Source: Cryptomeria japonica (lineage: Eukaryota; Streptophyta; Pinopsida; Cupressales; Cupressaceae). Taken from it: DNA of 64,000 nucleotides. The stretch's first letter is position 1, and each line of letters begins with the position of its first letter. Location of the stretch: NCBI RefSeq assembly GCF_030272615.1, contig NC_081406.1, positions 476,374,900-476,438,899 on the forward strand. Direction: 5' to 3'. Shown one piece after another: positions 46,561 to 57,364 of the stretch. Below the pieces are notes generated by a model. That model was given only the letters and a program-made list of their open reading frames with translations, was not told the origin of the DNA and did not search any database. A program made the translations under genes and the position numbers.

Positions 46561-47649
46561 ACTAGAACTATATTTTCTATCCATGTTGAATGATGAATAG
46601 GAAAATGATCCAAGCATTCAACATTTTTTGGATCTCAGAAAGAATGGTAACTGAAGTTTTTGGATTATACTACCATTGCTTTTATCTAAAGGGGGCTACA
46701 TCGGCTTTAAGAGGAATATCATGTTGTAAAGTTCTCCTTTGGTTGAAAAGACTTGATATCCTCGTATGAATACGCCAACACATCAATGTACTGACATAAC
46801 AACTGAATGAACTAATATTTCTCATCTAGAGTACAACTATTACCTATATTCACAAATTTTGAATCATCTTCTAATCCAATATTGTATCTTTCATATCCCA
46901 TAGAAGAATTTGGACTCACTTGTTATCTTTTGATATAATGGTCATGTTTATCAAATAACTTCTCAAGTGAAACTAAACCCTTAGGGTTTTTATTTTCCTT
47001 TAACTGTGAGAATTCTTCACCTTGTTCAGATTCTCTATTTGAAGCTAAATCAAAAGAAGAATTACTGCCCTCAAAGTACAAAATATTGAAATTGTCTTTA
47101 ACCTCAAGAAAATTAATGATGTTCTTATCATCATTGAAAATTTTCCAATGATCCTACTTGTCAGGAACACTTGGCCTTGAAACTAACTCAATAGTATACT
47201 TATCTTGGCTTAAATCTTTATGCAGAAACAAATGTGTGGTGGATGTTGCAAGAAAGTCTATCTTGTTGTTGAAATCTCTAGGAACCACTAAAATATTGAA
47301 AGCATCAAAACCTTAAATATTATCCCAAATAAGATTTCAATAGTGCTTGAGCCTATCATTCCTTGTTTGATATAAATTATTAGCTTGACACACTACTAAT
47401 TGAGTGTCACCTTGTGCATGGAGATTCTTAATTCCTCTTTTGTGTGCAACTTAAATACCTAATAATAATGACTCATATTCTATCGTATTATTAGTATTGG
47501 CAAACTGTAACTTAAAAGAATAAGGAATAATTTCCCCTTGAGGGGAAATAAGGACAACACCTGCACTTGAACCAATAAAAGCGCAACTGTCATCGAACTC
47601 CAAGGTCCAAATGTCATTGGAAGTACTATCAATAGAACAAATGGAAGTA
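46561..47649 (-). pseudogene. Tat-2b archaeal-type RNase H and linker, upstream of RT
   Basis: The frame shows LEFDDSCAFIGSSAGVVLIS, NTIEYESLLLGI, GDTQLVVCQANN and VPRDFNNKIDFLATS, the four signature regions of the archaeal-type RNase H of Tat elements. On the minus strand it precedes RT (46481-45364), the reverse of the order in Tat-1. An acidic linker with many stops follows. Joining 47649 to 50392 across S3 gives a continuous reading …FPNLEDTSICS, confirming the true upstream sequence. Confidence 0.84.
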
Positions 47650-47654
47650 TCTTT

Positions 47655-50386
47655 TGTTGTCAACAACAATGAAGAAAAGCTAAGAGGGGGGTGAATCAAT
47701 TTTCATCGAATCTACAAACTTAACCACAAAAACAAATCTGATAAACTGCAACAACAAAAAAGATAAGCAAGTAGATACCACAACACACAACACCAAGATT
47801 TTGACGTGGAAAACCCGGTTAAGGGAAAAACCACATTGGGAATCTACCCACAATAAGATGATACTCTACAGTAGTATATAAAAAATATTACAATGGGGAA
47901 TGCACATGCATTTAGGCACACTACCTAGAGCTCACTGCTCAAAAGATGATGACCTTGAAGGCTACAACGCTCAAGGAAGTCTCAATGACTTACAACAAGA
48001 TTTAGAGTACAATTTGAAAGGAATGAACTAAAAGAATAGCATCTTCAAATGACTAATGATAGTTCCGGTTAAGCACATATATCTGCTCTGCAACACCAAT
48101 CTCTGTTGAATCACAATGTCAAAGAATTAATCCCTTGTTCACACATACACCACTCTTTGATAATGTAGACACAACCTCGACACCTGAATTGCATGACAAT
48201 ACCATTTATTTATACAATTCATCAACCTTGACAACAAGGTTGACTAAACCCTCAACTTACAATTACAAAATTACATCACACGATACAAAGATCGCCCATC
48301 GGACCAATATAATGATATACATGACATAGAATGTATTGGAATTTGCATGAAGATTGCATTGATGAACTATTATGTTGTCATTGATGTCAATTATAACTGG
48401 TAATGATGTTGTAATAATGTTGTTTTACAACCGGTAAGTATGCTTGTGAAGGAAATCGATATTACTAGAGAAGAAGTGATATCAACCGGTAAACCCTACC
48501 TGTTGATATGCTAAACCCTAACCGATGGAGCTTGGTGAATCAGTTATATTGGTTTATGATCAAATGATGAGCGGTAATGATTATGCCATGTATGCATGTT
48601 ATATGAGAAGGGTTTCAAATGGTTTTTGGAGCATAGAGATAATGGTTTTATCTTTGGAATGAGAAATTTCATTGCATGTAATGGAAACCGTGTGATGAGT
48701 TACAAAGATCGAGGAAGCGATGATCAAGGAGCGGTCGAGGTTGTCTTGAATCATTTGAAATGATTTCTATGTAATCCAGTGGTCGTACTTGAACCAATTT
48801 GTTTGTAATCTCTATGAGATCTTAGGTTTGTGATGTGTTACCGACCTATTGTTTTTATTATAAGGTTGATGAGTTGTTTTGTTATAGTATTGGCAATTTT
48901 GGTTGAATCTAAGAGTGATTGGTTGCCAAACTAGATGATGTATCTACAATATGTGTAAAGGTAGATAGGAGCATGAAAAGGATCTAATCAAGCAGAGTAG
49001 TTCTATTCACTAGATCAGCAAACCCCTGTTGTTCTCTAACAATTACAACAGTCAAATCCCTTAACTAAGTAAGCTCTAACAAGCTTAGTGTTATCTAAAT
49101 CCTCTAACCGTGTGATTCATTAGCTTGGATTTTAAATACTCTATAGAGGTTACTCCTAATAGGGTAATGCTTCTAATAGGGAATTATAGTCAATCCCTTA
49201 ACTAGGTGGTCCCTAACAGGATCTATTCTTAACAGGACTTATTGTAAAGCTTTAACAGGCTTGGCTCCTAACAGGGCAAACTTTAGAAGAGTTCAGAATA
49301 CTTGTGTGTATTCATCCCCACCATGGTTTTTCCCATTTGGGTTTCACGTCAAAATAATTGTGTCAAGTGGTGAATGTTTTTGTGGTTATGTTTTCTATGG
49401 TTAATTTTCTTACCTGCTAAATCCACTTAGATATGATATGTTGACCGACAACAATCTGAAATGTGATTTTACTTTTGTCACTAAAGTATTTGGATGTTTT
49501 GGTTAAAATGTTTGAGAGTTTGAGAGTTATTTTACTATTATTCTATTATGACAGTCAATTGGTTTACTTGACAGTGATATTGCATTTGATAGTTCAGTGT
49601 TTGAACCAGTCAGTTCTGAGTTTGACTTGAGAGGTTGTTTTGTTTGGTGAAAAGTTTATGTCAGTTTTCTATCTACTGATTCACCCCCTCCTCTTAGTAG
49701 TCAATCGGATCCTTACTGATTCATCATACCATTAGAATGGACCTAATTCAAATTCTCTTACACTCATCACCACCGAAAATCATGCCAAGATCAACTGCAG
49801 CATGCTACACCACCAAGAAAACTGCATAACATGAAGAATATCACCGGTTCAGCAAAATCACCAACAACTTGCACAATGATCAATATGGGTCATCAAAAAA
49901 CATAGGACACAATTAGGAAACACCAGCAAGCACATTAGAATCATAAACAATAGTTTTACCAACACCACTTATCAAATCTTCACCAATCAACATCTGAAAC
50001 TCAAGAACACTCAAACAACAACAACTGTCACGAAGAAAAGATAACTTGTGGAGAAAAAAAACATGAACCATCTGAAATGAAGATACACAAGACCATCCCA
50101 AATAGTTTTCCAAAATCTCAACTCAAGATCTAATCACAGCAAAAAAACCAAAGGAAATACTAAACTCTGCAAAGCACTGATCAGATAGACAAACTGCAAA
50201 ACCAGATCATCTGATATGATCAATTAAGCTTTCCAAATAACCAAAGCCAATATAAAAGAATATAATGATACTAGAAATACTCCATACACCAAACCATGAT
50301 CCCAATAAACCAATCTGTAATCACCAGAGCAGGAATATGTTGACATCAATGACAACAACATATCCTAGTAGTAGCAATGTCCAACA
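47655..50386 (-). repeat. S3: solo LTR (contains S4)
   Basis: On the minus strand it reads TGTTGGACATTGC…GTTGACAACA and is about 1365 bp without S4. Flanks TCTTT (47650-47654) and TCTTC (50387-50391) are a TSD with one change. It has TTGTCATTGATGTCAA near the start and GTGGTTTTTCCCTTAACCGG in the middle. Inserted between protease and archaeal-type RNase H of Tat-2b. Confidence 0.83.
48360..49726 (+). repeat. S4: solo LTR nested in S3
   Basis: This 1367-bp LTR (TGATGAACTATTATG…GATTCATCA) is in the same family as S1. TTGTCATTGATGTCAA lies near 48374, CCACCATGGTTTTTCCCATT near 49320 and CACCCCCTCCTCTTAGT near the end. Its CCTAACAGG/CCCTTAACTAGG repeats span 49050-49280. No TSD is recognised. 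Confidence 0.83.
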
Positions 50387-50391
50387 TCTTC

Positions 50392-51175
50392 CAAATTAGG
50401 GAAGGAAATTTCACCTTTGTCAAAAGAAATTTTACCTTTATCAATCATGATAAAGGATTTATTGGAACCAGATTTTGACTTCTAGTCTTCACAAGTATCA
50501 ACAAATTTTTCATTATCTAATATGCGTGGAGAACTAGATTCATCACTATCAATATTATCAAAATATTTAGATACCTCTAACTCAAAAACCTCTACCCAAT
50601 CTTCAACAAATTTAGAAACTTCATCAAAGTATAGATAATAATTTCCCATACCTATTGATTCGAATAGGACTGTGCATGAGGATCATCCGATTTCACCACA
50701 GTGTATTTAGTCTCCTTCTGGGAGGAGTTTTTGCATAACTCCCTTAACCATAATTTTGTCTTGAGTCATGTCCATATGTAATTCTCCTCCTACATCTTTA
50801 CAAAAATTACATCCTAGCAACATCCCATATGAATAAAGGATGTCAACAACTAGAATGGTCATCTTGATTTTCTTATCAAGGAAGGATGAGAATGCAAACT
50901 ATGCATCCTTGATTTTCCCCACAAGAGGTACTTGTTTATTCTCCATGGAATAATAATTACCAAACATCTTGGTCTAGGTTAAACCACATGCATTAGCTAC
51001 TTTGAGAGGTATAACATTATGTAAAGCTCCAGAATCAATAACACAGTTACTTAACTTAAATCCATTAATCAACAAGGAAATATAAAAAGGTTCTATCTTC
51101 CTTGGAATGGATGAAGGAATGGTAACAAGGTTATTCAGTAGATTCTTAGGCTCAAGTAACACAAGATTACTCTAG
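50392..51175 (-). pseudogene. Tat-2b aspartic protease and linker
   Basis: Retropepsin motifs: LSNCVIDSGALHNVIPLKVA (active-site DSGA) and, later, LYSYGMLLGCNF (LLG motif). Upstream is IPRKIEPFYISLLINGF. The following linker is acidic (VEDWVEVFELEVSKYFDN). Several stops, one right after CGLT. Order and motifs are typical of gypsy Gag-Pol. Confidence 0.8.
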
Positions 51176-51887
51176 CAAGAACTTGTAATAAGTGAAGAGT
51201 CCTTATCCTTTACAAACTTAACTAACCTATCAAATTGGTCAAGGTTGGCTGTATTCAACTTCAAACATTTAAATTTTGGTTATTTTAGCATGGTCAATTA
51301 TATCAAGGGGTTGATATGAACTGGCCAAAGAGGATGAAGGGATATCTTGAGATTTAGGATTTATGACACTAGATTTTACTACACTTGAAGTAATAAGAGA
51401 TGGAACAAATGCACTTACTTGATCATCACCCAATGTATTTTTAGGTAGGATTGGAAGAAAAGTTCCCCTCTTTGCAATGGTGGTTGGTAGTTAGTAGTAT
51501 CTTTCTTATTTGCCCCATCATCTCTAGAATGATCAGGTTGATTTTGAGAATGGGTAAGAGCTACATTAATACTTGCACCTACTGCTTCTAGAGATTCTTC
51601 AAAATGCATGTAACTAGTAGTAGAGTCGCCAACAACTTTTTCTCCATGCTCTTAGAAAAGAGTTGCAATGTCTTCTTTAGAAGATAAGGAATCACCTTGT
51701 TCTGCTTCAAAGTACCCCACTAATTAGTTAGAGAGTGGTGCTTCAAGAGCCAACCTCTTTGGTGGAGGCAAAAGCTTGGCCTGATTCTTGGCAGCATAAT
51801 TGTTAGCATTATTTGGGTAGGTCCTCCTTGGAATATCTTTGTAAGGAGTAAGGAAATTGTTGGCATATGCACACTCCAATGAGACAT
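51176..51887 (-). pseudogene. Tat-2b gag C-terminal region
   Basis: Low-complexity and charged segments (YKDIPRRTYPNNANNYA, then AKLLPPPKRLALEA and HFEESLEAVGASI) upstream of protease, with many stops. No zinc knuckle seen. Cut at 51887 by the N2 LTR; the rest of gag lies beyond N2, outside the window. Confidence 0.55.
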
Positions 51888-52652
51888 TGTAGGTGATTGA
51901 AGGTTTTGTCATTGATGGCAACCTTACAATCCTATGACACCGACAAGGCATTACACTGGCATCAATAGATCACACTCTACACCCGCACTCAGACCACCGG
52001 CACCGGCAAAGAAAGGAAGCATACCGGCACAGAGGCCGATAGGATTTTTGTTATATTGTATTTTGTTTATTATTGTAAAATCTTTGTAAGACGACTTGGC
52101 ATCATTGTAAAATGACTCTTATATAAGAGAGATCATTGTAGAACATTTGGAAGTAAGATAGAAGATCATATTTGGGCAAAATAAGGTAGACCTATTATAC
52201 AAATTATAGGTTAAGGGTTTATGTAAGAAGCAGAGCAGAAACCGGTACTGGATCTGGCATTATAGATGTTATTTTGAAGCAGTACAAGATACTAGATTTG
52301 TATAATCCATCATTGTAAGTCAGTGAGACTTCCCATTGAGTAGTGAGATCTAGGCAGTTGGCCTTCCTGCATGTGTAGGCCCCTCTTGTAAGTAATATTC
52401 TCTTATTGGCCAGTAAGTGAATATTGTGGGTCACAAATCCCACCAAGGTTTTTCCCACACCGGGTTTCCTCATTAAATCATTGTGTTATGGTGTGTTTTT
52501 CATGTGTTTGTTTTTAATTATGTTTATTGCATTATTTCTTGCATACCAGTACACTGTTATAATATGCTCTACATGTTTTAAGTTAAGAAATTCTATTCAC
52601 CGTTTAGATACTGATTCACCCCCCCCTCTTAGTATCTATGGGAATCCTAACA
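51888..52652 (+). repeat. N2 5' LTR
   Basis: TGTAGGTGATTGAAGG…GGAATCCTAACA, 765 bp, with TTGTCATTGATGGCAA (51906-51921), CCACCAAGGTTTTTCCCACA near 52440 and CACCCCCCCCTCTTAGTATC near the end. Defined by its TG…CA ends, the primer site at its right and the switch from Tat-2b gag at its left. Confidence 0.82.
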
Positions 52653-52670
52653 ATTGGTATTAGAGCTTGG
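52653..52670 (+). other. N2 primer-binding site (initiator tRNA-Met)
   Basis: ATTGGTATTAGAGCTTGG differs from the standard ATTGGTATCAGAGC by one C-to-T change. Confidence 0.85.
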
Positions 52671-52722
52671 TCCTCTATTTTCAGAAGCCTAACAGCTTGA
52701 GGAAGATCTTGACACTAGTAAA

Positions 52723-53880
52723 GATGGAAACTCTGATGAAGCAACTAGAAGCAGCTCTTTCAGACTATGATGTAGAAAAATTGAAAAATATCAAACTAGA
52801 AGATGATCCAAAAGCAACTTAGGATATCATTCAGGCACTTCAAGAAAATCTTACCATTTCAAGAAACAAGAGAAGATAACTTTGTGAAAAATGCAAAATG
52901 AGAATGATGAAAAGGAATCACTTAATGATATGATAAACAAGATGAAACAAGAGAACATGACAACAAAGAATGAGATGCAGGATATGACTCTGAGATTTTG
53001 TAAAGAAATTGAAGATAGAAAGAAGAATGAAGAAGATTTGACCAGAAGACTAAGTGATGCTACAAATGAAAACACAAGACTCAGCTATGAAAATGATTTG
53101 TTAAAGACAGAACTGATGCACACTCAGAATGACTCCAATGATCTGATGAGGCAGAAAGAAGTCTTAGAAAGAGAACTAGATACTGCAAATCAACATAAAG
53201 AAAAATTCAAGAAAAGCTCAGAGGAACTTGGTAACTTGCTGAAAAATCAAAAACCTAAAGGTGACACTTATGGAATTGGCTTTGAAGTTGGTGAAAGCTC
53301 TGGTACTATAAACACACAGGATCATGGCAAACTGGTAAGGCAACCTAATGCTTATAAATTCAATGGAAAATGCTTTAACTATAATAAGTATGGTCATAGA
53401 GAAAATGAATGTAGATCTAGAAACTATCAGAATATCAACACACCCACCAGTCAATGTTCAAAATGCAATAAAGTTGGTCACAACTCTGAAAATTGCAGAA
53501 TGAATATGAGATGTTATGTTTGTGGAAGATTTGGACACCTATCTAATCAATGTAGAACACAAACTGACATAGGCTATGGCAAAGCTATTCAGAAGAATAA
53601 TGTGACTTGTTATGCATGTAACAAAATTGGACATATTGCAAAATTCTGTAGAAGCAAAGGATCACCATCAAACAACAAAAGTTCTAGCTTGAAAGGTAAA
53701 GAAAACGTTGAAGAGGTTAAGCAAGAATTCTCAAAACAATGGATTAGAAAAGCTAATCTAAATGTTGGGAATACTCCTCTACCGGTAGAACCAATCAACA
53801 CTCCACTGGCAGAACAGAGTATTACTCCACCGACAGAACAAAGTAGTGCTCCACCGGCAGGAAGTTCTTCATCAAATTAA
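52723..53880 (+). pseudogene. N2 ORF A: Gag-like coiled coil with four CCHC knuckles
   Basis: The ATG at 52723 (METLMKQLEAAL) is in frame with the long ORF after two stops (after DDPKAT and NKRR). From 52891 the frame is open for 329 codons. Long coiled coil, then GIGFEVGESSG (the GLGF…GESS element of N1), then CFNYNKYGHRENEC (second Cys is Tyr), CSKCNKVGHNSENC, CYVCGRFGHLSNQC and CYACNKIGHIAKFC. The C-terminus has four Pro/Thr repeats (about PVEPINTPLAEQSITPPTEQ). Knuckle number, order and the leading motif match N1. Probably a packaging Gag lacking the usual N-terminal half. Confidence 0.82.
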
Positions 53881-54174
53881 AGAAAGTTTTTTTAAGGGTT
53901 TAGCAATCTAAGGACGCACATGCTATTATTCCCTCGGTTAGAGATGAGAAGTTGGAAATTACTTCTATACCAGTAAACAATGTTAAGTGACTACTTAACT
54001 GACATACATTAAATGTGGTAGATGGCAAATAAACATTATAAATTTGTGGTTCTAGCTCCATTTCACTTCACCGAGATTTCAAACATTCAAAGAGCGCTAA
54101 GGGATTTCGAGCAAAGAGGCAAGAACACTTTGAGTGATCAATTCACCCTAAGGCAAAAAAAGGTATTTATTGTC
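53881..54174 (+). promoter_or_regulatory. N2 internal TATA region upstream of ORF B
   Basis: TATAAAT at 54037-54043, with TGGTAGATGG about 10 bp before it, lies 138 bp upstream of the ORF B ATG. A leader with TTTCGAGCAAAGAG follows. N1 shows the same order (TGGTAGGTGAGA, TATAAATG, TTTTCGAGCGAGG, ATG). Conservation of this layout supports an internal promoter; activity is inferred. Confidence 0.45.
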
Positions 54175-56455
54175 ATGGCATCCACCTCTGCACTTGAATA
54201 TATAGCAAACCCTAATGTAGTCAAGGTTATAAAATTCCCTAGGCCCATATTTCAACTAGTTCCCGAGGTAGCAAAGCAAGATGACACTGTAGGTGCTTTT
54301 TCTCAAATTCCAAAAGGAGTTGTTTATGGTGAAGACCCCAGAATTTACATTCATTGCAACATAGAGGAATTAGGAGACGAAGAGATCAAAACAATGTATA
54401 AATCTATCATATGTAATAATTCCGAAAATGTAAAATCGGAACATAAAATCATTGAAACCCTAGGATTTACTGAAATCCTCTGCATTCCTGAATTTCCCAA
54501 GGATGTGATTAAGATAGTCTTAAGCAGGGTACATGGTGAATTTTTCTAGTTAGATGCAATTCACAAAATTACCAAGGAAGCTGTAAAAGCTGTCACAGGG
54601 TTACTTTCCACCGGTAAAAGACCAAACAAGACTAAGAAGGTCTCAAATGACCTAGTAACTAAACTAACTGGTGCAACATTAGACAAAAGGTCCTTGAGGG
54701 TAAATGATGTAACAGATATAAATGTGAGATTTGTTAGCATGATTTTATGGTATAATGCTACCCATGCAAATAGACTCAACTCAGTTTCAAGTTTATGCAT
54801 TAAGAGTGCTTATGACATGATTACAGACAATGTGAAAATTGACATATGTGAATGGTTAAAAGATGAGTTAATTGACAACTTAGGCAAGATAAAGAAAGAT
54901 AAGAAAGGAACTTTTAGGTTTGGTAACCTACTTGTATGCTTGATGCTACACATAACCAAATAGGTTCCCGATATAGGCTATAAAGAACTTGGATTTGATA
55001 TACCGGTAGGAAAACAGTTAACAGAACTATTGAATAACATGGGTGAAGACAAGGAAAAGAACATTCATGACTACTTTCAAGTACTTAAGGGCGAAATGAA
55101 GAAGAGAATCAGATTATCACAGAAGATTGTTGACAAATACAAGGATGATATATGTTTTGTAATAAAAAAGGATGAGATCTGGATGGAAGCAGTCATCCCA
55201 AGGACAATCTGGGTAACAGAGATGGGTTATGAGAGTGATGATCATATAATTGAAAGTCATGCTAAAGCACTTCTGGAAGCACCAAATGAACCAAAGGAAG
55301 AAGTATTTGGTAGTGCTGAGACCATAGAAAGTCAAATTCAATCTAACTAGAGAGTGAAAAAAGTTGAAGCAGTTGTGAGAAGAGGCTCTAGATAGGCTAA
55401 GGCTATTAAAGAAGATGTATTGAAACAAACTGGTATCACTGAGGATGAGTTAGGAACTCTAGAGCCTGAAACTCACCTATCACTGGTAGCTACTTCTTCG
55501 GAGAATGACATGCCTGCAACTTTCAAAAGAATTTGTAAGGAAAAGAGATCCTTCACCAGCAACCACACCCTCACCTAGGAGAACTAGACAGAAATAGCAA
55601 GTAGTGAGATCTCCGGTTAGAAAGACTACACCAAAGAAGAAGAAGACAAAACAAAACATGGCCCCTCTTGACATATTGCTAAATGAAATTACAGGGGAAG
55701 GGAAACTAAAGAATATAAAGAAATTGTACGACACTCTGACAGTAGATGAAAAAGAACAAGTGGAAAACAATGTTATTTTGCACATGGACATGTATAAGAA
55801 ATTTTTGATGGAAGTGATAGATGAAGTACCAGATGAACTATTCAAAAGACTGGAAGCAAGAAGACAAGTTGTTATAGAGCTTGATAAGAAAATCAAAATT
55901 GAAAAGTTACTAGTTGTTTACCTAGTAAACTCACCTAAGGAGATAGATGATTTAATTGCAGAAGCCAACTGGTCAGTATTCTCTACTACACACCGACATA
56001 TTGCTTTAATGGTTGGAAGAGTTAATGAGGTAACTGAAGAAACAAAAAATGCATGGGATATATTCCTAGTTGAAAAAGAAAAATAGGAAGAGTACATGAG
56101 CCACAAACTTATAAAGGTATATTAGAAGGACAAGGACAAGGGTAAAGGAAAAGCTGGTGGACCTCCTACTATCAAAGTAAAAGACAACTTAACCCCACCT
56201 CCTTTGATTACATCACCGGTAACAACAACTACAGAAGATCAACTGATAGTTGAAAGTATGAGTCTAGATGATATAAATCCTAATCTTGAAGTCTTATACA
56301 TAGTAGATGTTGATACATAAAAGATCAACATTGTAGTAGATAAAGATACAACTGGTAAGATAGACATGGCTAGTGAACCATCGGTAATTGAGAAAAATGA
56401 TCAAACACAAGAGAAACTGGCAGATGATTGTTGTCTTCAAAATCTGATTCTCTTT
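54175..56455 (+). pseudogene. N2 ORF B, first part
   Basis: Starts MASTSALEYIANP. Domains as in N1 ORF B: SQIPKGVVYGEDPRIYI and IKIVLSRVHGE; a helical part ELIDNLGKIKKDKKGTFRFG then NLLVCLML; a basic linker VRKTTPKKKKTKQ; and a helical domain with VDEKEQVENNVIL and THRHIALMVGRVNE (N1: THKYMAHAISSHK). Stops at 54549, 54961, 55350 and 56086 and a frameshift near 55520 show decay. It breaks off near DQTQEKLADD, where Y2 begins. No catalytic motif; function unknown. Confidence 0.74.
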
Positions 56456-56461
56456 AATCAT

Positions 56462-57364
56462 CCTTAAAATAACATGATTGAACTCGGTGCATAAGAGACA
56501 TCAAAGATAAGGAAATTCTCAAGACAACATATGACAAGGTTTGATTGAACCTTCTACACTTCAGACTTACTCAGAGCCTAGGTGGGTATACCTTTGTGAA
56601 TTGAACTCACACTTCCAAACATAAACCCACAACAAACCAGTCCAGAAAACCAGTGGATCTATTCACCTTGAAATTAACTGAAAACAAAGAATGGAAATTA
56701 TACTTAAATTCAGCATTTCGATCAACAAAACATGTAATAAACAACTTCAATCAATACCAGTGCCTTATCCAAGGTCACAGAGTCATCTAAACCCAGATAA
56801 GACTCCTCAAACAAAATATCTTTATGCATCCCATTGGCTTGGTTTCTATTAATCCTTGTATATGCCTGACATCTACGAGAACTTATGCATTCCAAATTAA
56901 GCTATGATCATCAAAATTCAAAGTCTCTTCCAAAGAGTTTACTGGTATGAGTGATCCCCGCATCTTTAATTTCCCTCCTAAAGAGAAAAGCTAGCAAACA
57001 CTTCTACTAAAAATTGCTTTACAATTCCATTCAAACAAAATAACCCTGGATTATTCAGAATGAAAACAGTAAACAAATTGTAACACACTTGAAGACAACA
57101 CAAAGCTTCACTCAAAACCAACGGTCTGTATATTGATATTAAGTTCAAGAAATATTACAAGAAGTTTTGAATATTCTCCATTAGACTTAAAAAAGCTCAG
57201 ATAAATTTCTGCAGCGTTTTCTTACAATTCTTTGCGATCCCACTTCCTCTAGTCCTGGTATCCATTTATAACAACATGGATGCACAAAGCTTCGAACTTC
57301 TCGAGGAGTTTATTACAATCATTTCTTTCAAAATAAAGAGGTTACAAGCTTTTCGCAAAAATAG
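56462..57364 (-). other. Y2 3' flank
   Basis: Noncoding 0.9 kb downstream of the Y2 stop in its own direction; AT-rich, like a 3' UTR. No known feature was recognised. Confidence 0.4.
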
